Source of the DNA: Sphingobium xanthum
GTDB lineage: Bacteria > Pseudomonadota > Alphaproteobacteria > Sphingomonadales > Sphingomonadaceae
Assembly (NCBI RefSeq): GCF_019737615.1
Contig: NZ_JAHKKS010000002.1
Span: 372,001 to 436,000, forward strand
Reading direction: 5' to 3'
DNA length: 64,000 bases
In this document: positions 63,338 through 64,000 of the stretch, in pieces
Layout: each line of letters starts with the position of its first letter
Position numbering within the stretch: position 1 is the first letter of the stretch
Translations under genes and position numbers: made by a program
The notes under the pieces: model-generated
What the model was told of the DNA's origin: nothing
What the model saw: the letters and a program-made list of their open reading frames with translations, nothing else
Database searches by the model: none

Positions 63338-63946
63338 CTACCGCCCGGGCCACATGGCAAGGGTCGCGTCCGCGACCCGCTGCACTTCGTCCCGCGTGGC
63401 GCCGGCGCCTGCCTGAACCGCCATGCCCTTGAGCACGGTCATCAGATAATTGGTGATTGTCTCCGGATCGACCGGCCCGTTGAAGTCCCCGTCCGCGACA
63501 GCCTTCGCCATCCGCTGGGTGAAGAGCTCGTTGACCTTGCGGCCGCGCTCCAGCACTTCGTCCCGGATACACTCTGCCTCGGTGCCACAGGCGGTCGAGG
63601 TGATGACACCCAGACACCCGCGCGGATCGCAGCCGTCGGGATCCAGATAATTGTCGATCGCGCCCTGGAGGAGACGTTCTGCGACGCCCTTGGCGGTCGG
63701 CTGCTCAAGCGCCGGGCGGACGAAGGCCTGCTTCTCACGCTCGTAAAGATCCAGCGCCTGGCGGAACAAAGCTTCCTTGTTGCCGAAAGCCGCATATAGA
63801 CTCGGGCGGGTAATGCCCATCGCTTCCGTCAGGTCGGTGAGGGACGCGCCCTCATAACCGCGGGTCCAGAACACGCGCAAAGCTGCCGCCAACGCCGCAT
63901 CGACGTTGAACTCGCGGGGCCTGCCTCTGACTGCTACTGCTTCCAT
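63338..63946 (-). CDS. TetR-family transcriptional repressor of the efflux operon
   Basis: A 202-residue TetR-type regulator. The helix-turn-helix spans about residues 15-60 (EGASLTDLTEAMGITRPSLY with AAFGNKEALF). The C-terminal ligand domain carries a Cys-rich stretch (DPDGCDPRGCLGVITSTACG), seen in the AcrR/YcdC-like group. It lies directly upstream of the efflux operon on the same strand and probably represses it until a pump substrate binds. Confidence 0.93.
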   Translation of the reverse strand: MEAVAVRGRPREFNVDAALAAALRVFWTRGYEGASLTDLTEAMGITRPSLYAAFGNKEALFRQALDLYEREKQAFVRPALEQPTAKGVAERLLQGAIDNYLDPDGCDPRGCLGVITSTACGTEAECIRDEVLERGRKVNELFTQRMAKAVADGDFNGPVDPETITNYLMTVLKGMAVQAGAGATRDEVQRVADATLAMWPGR

Positions 63947-63964
63947 ATCGACCGGTACATAATA
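63945..63964 (-). promoter_or_regulatory. tetR promoter/operator overlapping its start codon
   Basis: ATATCGACCGGTAC (63945-63958) matches the palindrome at 63300-63313 when reversed, and it overlaps the tetR ATG. A TATTAT -10-like box lies next to it (63964-63959). This predicts autoregulation and a very short or absent 5' leader. Confidence 0.5.
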
Positions 63965-64000
63965 TCGCTGCTACGCAAAGTCCATAGGGAAGATGCACGG

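Overview
The window is chromosomal DNA of a high-GC alphaproteobacterium, most likely a sphingomonad (Sphingomonas/Sphingobium/Novosphingobium group). Reasons: three large TonB-dependent receptors, a CpdR-type receiver, a SapC-family protein, the Anbu proteasome-like operon, an XrtA (exosortase A)-type exopolysaccharide locus, and GC-rich palindromic intergenic repeats. There is no phage, plasmid backbone or CRISPR array. One complete IS5-type insertion sequence is present. The genus call is inference from gene content only.

Layout. 1-11.2 kb: part of an XrtA/PEP-CTERM exopolysaccharide locus. On the minus strand, from 9.66 kb down to the left edge, lie an acyl-CoA ligase, a PLP decarboxylase, a Wza-type export lipoprotein, a chain-length protein, a tyrosine autokinase, an outer-membrane barrel, an AAA ATPase and a polysaccharide deacetylase cut by the edge. 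A GNAT/FemAB-like transferase and an acyl carrier protein diverge on the plus strand. 11.3-17.4 kb: a small secreted protein, thioredoxin reductase, then the compact operon circularly permuted ATP-grasp / alpha-E / transglutaminase / Anbu protease, with a BLUF blue-light sensor just upstream. 17.7-20.2 kb: leuA with an attenuator-like folded leader region, then 0.8 kb of gene-free repeat DNA. 20.2-32.7 kb: two TonB-dependent receptors, an AraC regulator, and a minus-strand run of aldehyde dehydrogenase, HD-domain protein, SBF-type transporter, SMP-30-like periplasmic protein and PQQ-type dehydrogenase fused to cytochrome c. This looks like an uptake and oxidation module for an unknown substrate.

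32.9-52.9 kb: mostly single genes: a DUF885 putative metallopeptidase, an IS5-family element (34670-35520), SDR, a GT-C-like membrane protein, HD-GYP protein, YbaK, two DUF1801 proteins, a GlxA-type regulator divergent from an alpha/beta hydrolase-SDR-membrane protein set, aldo/keto reductase, tRNA-Val(GAC), CpdR, an N-formylglutamate amidohydrolase-like protein, SapC, an FAD-linked oxidase, a DEAD-box helicase and tRNA-Ala(CGC). 53.3-64 kb: a third TonB receptor, then a tripartite RND efflux operon (adaptor, pump, outer-membrane channel) led by a small unrecognised gene and controlled by a TetR regulator with visible operator-like sites.

Most promising leads: the HD-domain protein, whose histidine/aspartate spacing resembles the mixed-valent diiron oxygenase PhnZ; the Anbu operon, whose biochemical role is still unsettled; the unrecognised first gene of the efflux operon; a palindromic repeat placed inside that operon that has a second copy 35 kb away; and the alternative hairpins upstream of leuA.
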